A DNA stretch of 12,114 nt. Source: an uncultured Oscillospiraceae bacterium (GTDB lineage Bacteria > Bacillota > Clostridia > Oscillospirales > Oscillospiraceae). The translations under genes were made by a program, and so were the position numbers. Of this stretch, positions 1 to 5,863 are shown piece by piece (the stretch's first letter is position 1; each line of letters starts with the position of its first letter). The stretch lies in the NCBI GenBank assembly GCA_934643765.1, contig CAKUCT010000037.1, positions 1 through 12,114 of the forward strand, written 5' to 3'. Under the pieces are notes generated by a model, which did not search any database, had not been told where the DNA came from, and worked only from the letters and a program-made list of their open reading frames with translations.

Positions 1-114
1 TCGCAGCCAATACATAGCTGCGGACTTTCAGGCGGCAGAACATAGACCATTTTGCCCCAAAAGGTTCATGGTTTTCTACCTCAACCGCCGTTTGTTCCGT
101 TACGATAGTATAGC
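1..114. mobile_element. Edge of a probable skin-like element inserted in sigK
   Basis: Sigma-K similarity on the minus strand stops after the Asn codon at 115-117, and nothing between 1 and about 114 resembles the missing sigma-K C-terminal half in any frame. In Bacillus subtilis and Clostridioides difficile the skin prophage-like elements split sigK at this same place (the ARCIEN region) and are excised in the mother cell by a large serine recombinase. I infer that this stretch is the first ~114 bases of such an element. No recombinase is visible because the window ends. Two frames stay open to the edge: minus strand from about 117 to 1, and plus strand from 2 to a TAG at 137-139. I recognise neither. 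Alternatives are another insertion, a genome rearrangement or an assembly join. Confidence 0.55.
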
Positions 115-447
115 ATTTTCTACACATCTGGCGGCGTAGGTGGCAAGCCGGGCACCCTTGGAGGCGTCAAAGGTCGAAATCCCTTTGATCAGGCCGATGG
201 TTCCGATGGAGAGCAGGTCTTCCTGGTCGGCGGTTTGCGAGTAGTATTTTTTCATAATGTGCGCGACAAGGCGCAGGTTGCGCTCAATCAGTACATTGCG
301 CGCCTGCAGGTCGCCCTCGGCGCTTTTTTGCAGATAATAGCGTTCTTCCTCGGCGCTCAGAGGCTTTGGAAACGAGCTGCCGGAGGAGGAAATTCGCAGT
401 GAATAGAGCATACTGCTGAGCATCAGCCACACGGTGGCGCATAGCAT
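100..447 (-). CDS. sigK: RNA polymerase sigma-K factor, N-terminal half, split gene
   Basis: This encodes the first half of the late mother-cell sporulation sigma factor. From the ATG at 447 it gives 115 residues. Residues 1-25 are a hydrophobic leader (MLCATVWLMLSSMLY...) like the pro-sequence of pro-sigma-K. Then come FPKPLSAEEERYYL and the region 2 core motifs LIERNLRLVAHI, DLLSIGTIGLIKGI and LATYAARCVEN. Only four more codons (AILS) precede a TAA at 100-102, so the rest of region 2, region 3 and region 4 are missing. The break follows Asn111, equivalent to about Asn113 of B. subtilis SigK, where skin inserts. I chose the 447 start because GGAGGTG lies 6 bases upstream; the in-frame ATG at 462 would precede that site. 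As it stands the product cannot be a working sigma factor; excision of the inserted DNA should restore the gene. Confidence 0.85.
   Translation of the reverse strand: MLCATVWLMLSSMLYSLRISSSGSSFPKPLSAEEERYYLQKSAEGDLQARNVLIERNLRLVAHIMKKYYSQTADQEDLLSIGTIGLIKGISTFDASKGARLATYAARCVENAILS
112..117 (-). other. Probable recombination junction in sigK
   Basis: On the minus strand sigK reads GTAGAAAATGCTATACTA. The paralogous sigE in this window reads GTATCGAAAATGAAATCC at the same place. Agreement ends at GAAAATG, so the crossover falls at or next to the AATG. The known B. subtilis skin crossover repeat is AATGA. The following codons (Ile-Leu) still match by residue, so the exact base is uncertain. 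The matching junction at the other end is outside the window. Confidence 0.5.
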
Positions 448-453
448 ATGCCT

Positions 454-460
454 CACCTCC
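454..460 (-). promoter_or_regulatory. Ribosome binding site of sigK
   Basis: GGAGGTG on the minus strand, 6 bases before the ATG at 447. It decides the start, because the longer in-frame ATG at 462 would lie upstream of it. Confidence 0.75.
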
Positions 461-521
461 ATGCAACACTCTATTCGCTGCCGGCTCGTCCAGATTCCGG
501 AAAAATCGCCCGCATAAATAG

Positions 522-560
522 AAGACCGCCCGCCACAGATTGCGGCAGGCGGTGGTTTTT
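522..560 (-). terminator. Intrinsic terminator after the DUF5710 gene
   Basis: The arms ACCGCCCGCC (525-534) and GGCAGGCGGT (544-553) pair with one mismatch around a 9-base loop. On the minus strand the hairpin is followed by TCTTCTATTT, and on the plus strand by GGTTTTT. It lies just past the stop at 572 and separates that gene from sigK, so sigK must have its own promoter between about 463 and 521. I could not identify one with confidence. Confidence 0.6.
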
Positions 561-571
561 GCGGTGCGGAG

Positions 572-1198
572 TTAAGCCCAGGTCAAATCAGAATCCACGA
601 TGGACGCGCGCGCTTTGATCCATCTGTCTTCTGAGCCGTAGCCGATGCTGGCGTGGACGGCAATGTCGTCTGGCAGCGCAATGCGGCGAAGCGTCAGCTT
701 GCCTGCGCTCTGGGGCCCGTCAATGAAGAAGGGAGTGTCAACTTCGTCAAAGACAAACCAGTTTCCCTGCAGAACGCCGCAGGCTGGGTTCTGGCAGTGG
801 TTGCCGTAGGCGTAGCTTTTGGTCGTGTTGGAATAGCCCCAGAAATAATTGTAGCGTTTCTGAAGTTCCGCGGCGAGCGCTTCCGGCAGTTTGGAGTCGA
901 TGTAGCCGATATGAATCTCATCATCGAAGTATTCCATCGTGTCGTCGTCCATTTCGTAGAACGTCTCGAACGCGAAGCCAACGACACGCGTCGGACGCTG
1001 GCAGCGAAAGCAGGTATGCATGCCTTCTACGATGTAGATCTGATTGCAGATAATTGTGTTGCCGTCGATCCACGCAAGGCACTTGTGATAGTTGCGCCGG
1101 TCGGACACGTACCATTTTTTGACCTCCGGGTTCCATCTGGCGCCGGCGGCCTTAGCCTGCTCCTTCTGTGCATACGGAACGTTTAAAAACAGCGGCAT
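572..1198 (-). CDS. DUF5710-type domain protein with Cys pairs
   Basis: This is a 208-residue protein of unknown function. Residues 4-31 (LNVPYAQKEQAKAAGARW...KWYV) match the DUF5710 pattern as I know it, a short domain common at the ends of plasmid and mobile-element primases and helicases but also found in stand-alone proteins. Two cysteine pairs, C63-x2-C66 and C135-x4-C140, could form one zinc site with the acidic stretch between them (80-95) as an insert. There is no signal peptide or membrane segment, so it is probably cytosolic. AAAGGAG lies 8 bases before the ATG. The gene lies 54 bases after the hydrolase gene with no terminator between them, so they may be co-transcribed, and a terminator follows its stop. 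The domain call is from memory of the family pattern, and the function is unknown. Confidence 0.8.
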   Translation of the reverse strand: MPLFLNVPYAQKEQAKAAGARWNPEVKKWYVSDRRNYHKCLAWIDGNTIICNQIYIVEGMHTCFRCQRPTRVVGFAFETFYEMDDDTMEYFDDEIHIGYIDSKLPEALAAELQKRYNYFWGYSNTTKSYAYGNHCQNPACGVLQGNWFVFDEVDTPFFIDGPQSAGKLTLRRIALPDDIAVHASIGYGSEDRWIKARASIVDSDLTWA

Positions 1199-1252
1199 GG
1201 CAAGCGCTCCTTTCTGAAAAAGCTCTGAATTTGTGCAGGGGGCGATGAAACA

Positions 1253-2029
1253 TTACAGACAAATCTGCTCGATCAGCGCGCACCAGTCCTTGGGATACAG
1301 CCCGAGCAGCTCCTCGTGCCGGAGGTCCTGCTCGTGGATGACGGGATGCTTGAAATGGGCCTGATAGCGCGCGAGGTATTTTGCGCCCATCTTCTTGGCG
1401 TAAAAAATGTGAATCTGCGTCTCGCCGTTGTCGATCTGCAGGGGAAGCGGCGTCGTGAGATCGGATGAAAACTGGTTTTTCAGGCTCTGCTTCGTGATGA
1501 AGCTCATGTCATATTTGTCCCGGCCCATAATGCCGACGAACGTGCGGTTGTAGGGATCGGGCGAGGCCATCTGCTGTTGGAACCGCTTTTGCATGAGCTT
1601 GGATTTGTAGGCGCCGGTGTGGACAAAATGGTAGGTGAGTCTGAGCATGAGCGCGGTGAGAAGGCGAGCTTTCAGGGGCCCCGCCTGATCGAGATCGGAG
1701 CTTCCGAGAATGCCAAATCGCATATGGATGTTGTGCCGCGCGGCCAGCTGCGCGACGAACGTTCCGCCGAGCGAGCAGCCATAGGCGGCGCAGATTTTGC
1801 CGTCGTAGTGCTCGTTTACATAACACTCGATTTTCAAAAGCTCGTCTTCCACGCAGGTGTAGCTCTGGGTATCGCGCTCGTCAAAGCCGGTGTACGCGAC
1901 GACTGCGACGAGAAAATGCCGGGACAGCTCGTCAAGCACGCCGCTGAAATTTGCCTTCCAATAGCACATTGTGCCCGGAAATAGCATCAGAACAGGCTTT
2001 GCTTTGTCTCCAAATTCGTGAACCGTCAT
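1253..2029 (-). CDS. Alpha/beta-hydrolase family protein
   Basis: This 258-residue protein has the layout of a small alpha/beta hydrolase. LFPG (16-19) fits an oxyanion-hole strand, and YGCSLGG (83-89) is the nucleophile elbow with Ser86 as probable nucleophile. LRHEELLG near the C-terminus offers His238 as the catalytic base. The acid is less clear; residues around D200 are candidates. There is no signal peptide, so it is likely cytosolic. The substrate cannot be told from the sequence; esterase, peptidase or thioesterase roles are all possible. GGAGG lies 10 bases before the ATG. The gene starts 27 bases after the stop of the membrane protein gene, which suggests one operon from about 2627 leftwards. 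Confidence 0.8.
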   Translation of the reverse strand: MTVHEFGDKAKPVLMLFPGTMCYWKANFSGVLDELSRHFLVAVVAYTGFDERDTQSYTCVEDELLKIECYVNEHYDGKICAAYGCSLGGTFVAQLAARHNIHMRFGILGSSDLDQAGPLKARLLTALMLRLTYHFVHTGAYKSKLMQKRFQQQMASPDPYNRTFVGIMGRDKYDMSFITKQSLKNQFSSDLTTPLPLQIDNGETQIHIFYAKKMGAKYLARYQAHFKHPVIHEQDLRHEELLGLYPKDWCALIEQICL

Positions 2030-2056
2030 GATATGTCCTCCGTCTGTACGCGCTGC

Positions 2057-2545
2057 TCAGAGCATGCGGCCGAGCGCCGCGGCGAGATAGGCGATGGGAA
2101 GCGCAAGAATCAGATACACGAGCGTGCCCAGGCTGCGCCGGATAAAAACGGTTTTCCAGGGCTTCAGATATGCAACGCCCTCCATGCCCGCGATGCGCCA
2201 GATTTTGCTGTGGCCGACCCACAGGCGATCGATGAAAATGCCGTCGAACCAATTCATGACCACAAGAAAGAGAACGCTCTGCCAGTAGGCGGTTCTGAAT
2301 TCCGTCACACGGTTCCAGAGTGCAAGGATTGCGACCAGCGCGAGCAGCATGATGATGCAGAACGGAATCATAAAGCGCTTGCCCTTTTTCATTTCGGCAG
2401 TCGGGTCGGCAAGGCCGCGGCGCCCGGCCTCGGCCAGATATTCCTTCGGATAAAAATACAGGCAGTTCCGGCCGCTGTTTTTGGCTGCGCATTTGACCAG
2501 CAGAAAAAACAGCAGGCAGTATAAGATCAGTTCCAATAACAGCAT
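2057..2545 (-). CDS. Small four-helix membrane protein, paralogue A
   Basis: This is a 162-residue integral membrane protein of unknown function. Hydrophobic segments lie near residues 2-18, 58-78, 86-105 and 139-158. The third carries WFDGIFIDRLWVGHS, with the spacing D101-x4-D106-x5-H112. The same spacing occurs in the neighbouring gene at 2718-3212 (D105, D110, H116), and both proteins are about 163 residues long, so I read them as diverged tandem paralogues. The acidic and His residues at the end of a helix could bind a metal or form an active site, but that is speculation. I chose the start at 2545 because AAAGGAGGAATCAAA precedes it directly; the open frame extends upstream without another ribosome binding site. 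Confidence 0.75.
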   Translation of the reverse strand: MLLLELILYCLLFFLLVKCAAKNSGRNCLYFYPKEYLAEAGRRGLADPTAEMKKGKRFMIPFCIIMLLALVAILALWNRVTEFRTAYWQSVLFLVVMNWFDGIFIDRLWVGHSKIWRIAGMEGVAYLKPWKTVFIRRSLGTLVYLILALPIAYLAAALGRML

Positions 2546-2626
2546 TTTGATTCCTCCTTTGCGCATACCGGTGCTTGCGATTCTTCTTGGATTTCCCGGT
2601 AAGAGCATGCTTTCGTTGCTACCACA

Positions 2627-2655
2627 AGCATACGCAAAATCCGGCTGAAAATCAA
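2627..2655 (-). promoter_or_regulatory. Promoter for the membrane protein-hydrolase-DUF5710 genes
   Basis: On the minus strand TTGATT (2650-2655), a 17-base spacer and TATGCT (2627-2632) form a sigma-A type promoter, about 80 bases before the ATG at 2545. Its -35 box lies just past the terminator hairpin of the preceding gene. Confidence 0.5.
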
Positions 2656-2656
2656 G

Positions 2657-2688
2657 CACAACCGGCGCAGATTTCTGCGCCGGTTGTG
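2657..2688 (-). terminator. Terminator hairpin between the two membrane protein genes
   Basis: A perfect 14-bp stem, CACAACCGGCGCAG (2657-2670) with its complement at 2675-2688, encloses a 4-base loop. On the minus strand it is followed by CTTGATTTTC, a modest T-rich tract. It would end transcripts from the regulator gene and the interrupted paralogue. Confidence 0.65.
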
Positions 2689-2717
2689 GGGTTTCATATA
2701 GTCTGCACCTGCTGACG

Positions 2718-3212
2718 CTATAAGAGCGTACAAATCCAGGCGAGCACGGCGCACGACGGGATGTACCAGATAAAATGCGTCAGGTGCGTCTTTTTGTTGT
2801 AGCCAAACTGCTACGGGCCGACAACACCCTTCAGCTCCGGGTAAAAATGCGGGAAGAAGTTGGAGTGGCAGAGCAGCACCCAGTCAAAAAAGAAAATATC
2901 ATAGAGCTCCATGAGATAGAGCATCGCGAGAAAGCGCGCGAAGAAGGAAAGAAAGCGAAAGCCGTTCCGCACGCCGTCCCACGCGGCTATGGCAAACGCC
3001 GCGAAAAACAGCGCAATCGCGCCGATGCCAAGCGCCCAGCCGAGCAGATGCGCGCCGGAGAAGCGCTCGGGCTTCCGGTCCGGAATCGCGGCCAGGTTTT
3101 CCTTCGGCGCGGAAGAGAAAAAGCGCTTGTCCTGAATCAGGCCGACGCCGGCATACAGCAGAAGAAAATAGGCCGCCATGAGAAGCAGCGCACAAAGAAT
3201 TGTGATTGCCAT
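2718..3212 (-). pseudogene. Membrane protein paralogue B with in-frame amber codon
   Basis: From the ATG at 3212 the frame gives 133 residues and meets a TAG at 2811-2813. The same frame then continues without a break for 30 codons (QFGYNKKTHLTHF..., ending AWICTLL) to a second TAG at 2718-2720. That tail contains the last hydrophobic helix, and the total length with it (164 residues) matches the intact paralogue (162). Hydrophobic segments lie near 3-25, 55-78 and 88-108, plus the tail, and D105-x4-D110-x5-H116 matches the neighbour. I infer a single nonsense change (for example CAG to TAG) that removes the final helix. The shorter product could still be made, and suppression is possible but unsupported: rarA and the DUF951 gene here end in TAG. 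GGAGG precedes the start by 11 bases. Confidence 0.65.
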
Positions 3213-3244
3213 GTGGATCAGAGCCTCCGCCAAATCTTCCGGAA

Positions 3245-3685
3245 TTATTTTTTCCAGTGCCGCAGCTGCGGCACGACAGCTTCCATATGCGCCCGGACCT
3301 GCTCTTTTGGCCAGGCGTCGCTTGCCATATGCTCCACGCAGAACTCGATCAGCTGCTCGGCGCTGGTGTATTTGAACGCGCCGTCCGTGTAGCACCATTT
3401 GCAGTATTCTTCGTTAAATGCACCGTCTGGTTCGCGGCTGATCGTTGCATCCTCGAGCGGCATGCCGCAGCACTGGCAGACGAGCTGCCTGGGAGAGCCC
3501 AGCAGCGTGTTGATTGAGACATCATAAAGCGCCGATAACAGCTGCAGCGTCTGCGTGTTGGGTGTGGTTTCGCCGGTCTCCCAGCGGGAGACGGCCTGCC
3601 GGGTTACGAAAACTTTTTCGGCAAGCTCTTCCTGAGAGAGTCCTTTTTGCGTCCGTAACTGCAATAAAATTTCCTTTGTATCCAT
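3245..3685 (-). CDS. XRE-family regulator with zinc-ribbon domain
   Basis: This 146-residue protein has an N-terminal Cro/C1-type helix-turn-helix (about residues 5-60, with the core LSQEELAEKVFVTRQAVSRW). A C-terminal zinc-ribbon-like domain follows, with C70-x2-C73 (CQCCGMPL) and C95-x2-C98 (CKWC). The pairing matches a known clostridial family of HTH plus putative zinc ribbon regulators. It is a cytosolic DNA-binding protein, with a ligand or metal signal unknown. I chose the start at 3685 because AAAGGAG lies 8 bases upstream. A palindrome over its own -10 box suggests autoregulation. Its stop lies 32 bases from the start of membrane protein B, so the two are probably one transcript and B is a likely target or partner. 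Confidence 0.85.
   Translation of the reverse strand: MDTKEILLQLRTQKGLSQEELAEKVFVTRQAVSRWETGETTPNTQTLQLLSALYDVSINTLLGSPRQLVCQCCGMPLEDATISREPDGAFNEEYCKWCYTDGAFKYTSAEQLIEFCVEHMASDAWPKEQVRAHMEAVVPQLRHWKK
3257..3274. repeat. Perfect 18-bp palindrome inside the regulator gene
   Basis: GTGCCGCAGCTGCGGCAC is its own reverse complement. It falls in codons for the last residues of the regulator. There is no loop, so it is not a good terminator. It may be chance in GC-rich coding sequence or a protein binding site. Confidence 0.4.
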
Positions 3686-3698
3686 AAAATCATCTCCT

Positions 3699-3738
3699 TT
3701 ATGCAAGCTTAGCATAAAATAAGGGGGGACACAAGCAA
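3699..3738 (-). promoter_or_regulatory. Promoter and operator of the XRE regulator
   Basis: On the minus strand TTGCTT (3733-3738), a 16-base spacer and TATGCT (3711-3716) form a sigma-A type promoter. A 19-bp inverted repeat, TTATGC - 7 bases - GCATAA (3699-3717), covers the -10 box and ends just before the ribosome binding site. That placement is typical of a repressor operator, and the encoded HTH protein is the obvious candidate. Confidence 0.6.
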
Positions 3739-3808
3739 CGCGCAGTTGCGGCCCGTGTGAGGCGGGTACCGGAAAGCGCATACAGTTGCATAGGCGCGTT
3801 CTTCTGTA

Positions 3809-4444
3809 TTATTCTCCGGAAAAGCTCCGGCAGAACGGGGCCAGACAGCAGTTTTCACACTTTGGTCGCCGCGCGACGCAGACGGCTCTTCCGTGCAGCA
3901 CGAGCCGGTGACAGAAATCGGACGACGCCTCCGGCGGCAGAATGGCGCGCAGCTGCGTCTCGACCTTCGCGGGGTCTTTGCCTTCGGCCAGGCCGAGTAA
4001 ATTTGTGATGCGGATGCAGTGCGTGTCGCAGACGACGGAGCCCGGCACCTTATAGATATCGCCCAGCAGCAGATTCGCGGTCTTCCGGCCGACGCCGGGA
4101 AGCTTCAGAAGCTCGTCCATCTGATCTGGTACTTTCCGGTCATAGCACTCGCGCAGCATCTGACAGGCCAGAACGATATCGCGTGCCTTGTGCTTATAAA
4201 AGCCGCAGGAACGCACATACGTTTCCACCTCCGCGATATCCGCGTCGGCAAAGGCGTCGAGCGTCGGGAAGCGGGCAAAAAGCGCGGGCGTGATTTTGTT
4301 GACACGCTCATCTGTGCACTGCGCGGACAGGCGCACAGCGATCATCAGCTCATAATCTTTTTTATATTGCAGCGCGCAGAAGGGATCCGGGTATTCTCGT
4401 TCCAGAGCGGAAAGAATGCCGTTGACACGCTCTTGCAGTTCCAT
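3809..4444 (-). CDS. nth: Endonuclease III (DNA glycosylase/AP lyase)
   Basis: This 211-residue protein has the full endonuclease III layout and usual length. It removes oxidised pyrimidines and cuts at abasic sites in base excision repair. The helix-hairpin-helix LPGVGRKTAN (115-124) holds the catalytic Lys121, and Asp140 in VVCDTHC is the catalytic acid. The C-terminal iron-sulfur cluster ligands fit C-x6-C-x2-C-x5-C at C189, C196, C199 and C205. GGAGGTG lies directly before the ATG. The gene is divergent from rarA, another genome-maintenance gene, and I saw no clear terminator before the regulator gene downstream. Nothing in it looks damaged. Confidence 0.96.
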   Translation of the reverse strand: MELQERVNGILSALEREYPDPFCALQYKKDYELMIAVRLSAQCTDERVNKITPALFARFPTLDAFADADIAEVETYVRSCGFYKHKARDIVLACQMLRECYDRKVPDQMDELLKLPGVGRKTANLLLGDIYKVPGSVVCDTHCIRITNLLGLAEGKDPAKVETQLRAILPPEASSDFCHRLVLHGRAVCVARRPKCENCCLAPFCRSFSGE

Positions 4445-4479
4445 GGGGCACCTCCGGGGTTATTTTCCGTATTTTCTAC

Positions 4480-4488
4480 AGTATAGCA
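4480..4488 (-). promoter_or_regulatory. Candidate extended -10 promoter for nth
   Basis: TGCTATACT on the minus strand is an extended -10 element 36 bases before the nth start. No good -35 box is visible at the usual spacing, so this is tentative. Confidence 0.35.
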
Positions 4489-4544
4489 CAATTAAAGCGC
4501 AAAGAGAAGCGGCCGTGTGCGGAAGTTTTCAAGGTGCGGGTGGG

Positions 4545-4573
4545 TTGTATTTTCCTGCCGGTTTTGCTATAAT
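4545..4573 (+). promoter_or_regulatory. Sigma-A promoter of rarA
   Basis: TTGTAT (4545-4550), a 17-base spacer and TATAAT (4568-4573) lie 30 bases before the rarA ATG. The position also argues against the in-frame ATG at 4517. Confidence 0.75.
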
Positions 4574-4603
4574 TCAAACAAACGATCAAATGAGGTGATA
4601 CAG

Positions 4604-5863
4604 ATGTATCAGCCGCTGGCAGATGCGCTGCGGCCGCAGACGCTGGAAGATGTCTGCGGGCAGTCGCACATTCTGGGCGAAAACGGCCTGCTGCGCCGGC
4701 TTATTGAGTCGGGCAATATTCCAAATATGATTTTCTACGGGCCGTCCGGAACAGGAAAGACGACGGTTGCCAATATCATCGCGCAGCGCACGCATAGAAA
4801 GTTATGTAAACTTAATGCAACAACGGCGTCCTCCGGTGATATCAAGGAGATTTACGCACAGCTCGATACGTTCCTGGCACCGAACGGGGTGCTGCTGTAT
4901 CTCGACGAGATTCAGTATTTCAATAAAAAACAGCAACAGACGCTGCTGGAGTATATCGAAAACGGTAAGATTACGCTCATCGCCTCGACGACGGAAAATC
5001 CGTATTTCTATGTATATAACGCCATTTTGTCGCGCTCGACGGTCTTTGAATTCAAGCCTGTTCCCGCTGCGGAAGCGGAGCGGGCGGTGGAGCGGGCCGT
5101 GCGGACGCTTGAAGCGCAAAACGGCGTGAAGGCCGAAGTGGAAGATGGCGTGCTTTCTTATATTGCGCAGGCCTGCGGCGGCGATATCCGCAAGGCAATC
5201 AACGCTGTGGAGCTGCTGTTTTCGGCAAGCGCACGCAAAGACGGCATTCTGCAGCTGACGATGAGCGATGCAAAGCAGATCACCCAGCGCTCTGCCATGC
5301 GCTATGACCGGGCGGGAGACGATCACTATGACGACCTTTCCGCGCTGATGAAATCCATCCGCGGCTCAGACCCGGACGCGGCGATTCACTATCTGGCGCG
5401 GTTTCTGGAGGCGGGAGACCTGCCGTCGGCCTGCCGCCGGATTTTGTGCTCTGTGTGCGAGGACATTGGCCTTGCCTATCCGCAGGCCATTCCGATTGTC
5501 AAAGCCTGCGTGGACAGCGCGCTGCAGCTCGGCCTGCCGGAGGCGCGGCTGCCGCTGGCGGACGCGGTGATTCTTCTGGCGACGGCGCCGAAGTCCAACT
5601 CCGGCTGCATCGCCATCGACCGGGCCATTCACGATGTGAAGACCGGCAAAACCGGCAATGTGCCGCGGCAGCTGCAGAATGTACACGCCGACGGCACGGG
5701 CTTTGAGCGCGAGCAGGGATATCTGTATCCGCACAATTTCCCGCACAGCTGGGTGCGCCAGCAATATCTGCCGGATGAGATCAAGGACCGGCACTATTAC
5801 GAGTACGGCGACAACAAGACCGAGCAGGCGGCTAAGCGCTATTGGGAAGAGATCAAAAAATAG
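4604..5863 (+). CDS. rarA: Replication-associated recombination protein A (AAA+ ATPase)
   Basis: This 419-residue protein of the MgsA/WRNIP1/RarA family is close to the usual length. It acts at stalled replication forks and is related to clamp-loader ATPases. Walker A is GPSGTGKT (46-53), Walker B is LLYLDEIQ (97-104), sensor 1 is STTEN (128-132) and an arginine-finger region (LSR) lies at 142-144. The C-terminal half has the MgsA tetramerisation pattern, including PKSNSGCIAIDRAIHDV and the conserved tail PHNFPHSWVRQQYLPD. I chose the start at 4604 because GAGGTGATACAG precedes it and MYQPLADALRPQTLEDVCGQ matches the family's N-terminus. The stop overlaps the end of the convergent S1-domain gene by 11 bases. 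Confidence 0.95.
   Translation: MYQPLADALRPQTLEDVCGQSHILGENGLLRRLIESGNIPNMIFYGPSGTGKTTVANIIAQRTHRKLCKLNATTASSGDIKEIYAQLDTFLAPNGVLLYLDEIQYFNKKQQQTLLEYIENGKITLIASTTENPYFYVYNAILSRSTVFEFKPVPAAEAERAVERAVRTLEAQNGVKAEVEDGVLSYIAQACGGDIRKAINAVELLFSASARKDGILQLTMSDAKQITQRSAMRYDRAGDDHYDDLSALMKSIRGSDPDAAIHYLARFLEAGDLPSACRRILCSVCEDIGLAYPQAIPIVKACVDSALQLGLPEARLPLADAVILLATAPKSNSGCIAIDRAIHDVKTGKTGNVPRQLQNVHADGTGFEREQGYLYPHNFPHSWVRQQYLPDEIKDRHYYEYGDNKTEQAAKRYWEEIKK

Noticed and set aside
448..462. sigK start at the ATG at 462
   Set aside because: The GGAGGTG ribosome binding site lies after that ATG and serves the ATG at 447.
653..1186. Plus-strand open frame of 177 codons
   Set aside because: It is a shadow of the minus-strand DUF5710 gene, which has the ribosome binding site and recognisable motifs.
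2718..2813. Amber codon read as an amino acid through a genome-wide TAG reassignment
   Set aside because: rarA (5861-5863) and the DUF951 gene (7006-7008) end in TAG at their expected lengths, so TAG works as a stop here.
4517..4603. rarA start at the ATG at 4517
   Set aside because: It lies upstream of the promoter boxes at 4545-4573, and the extra residues do not match the family.
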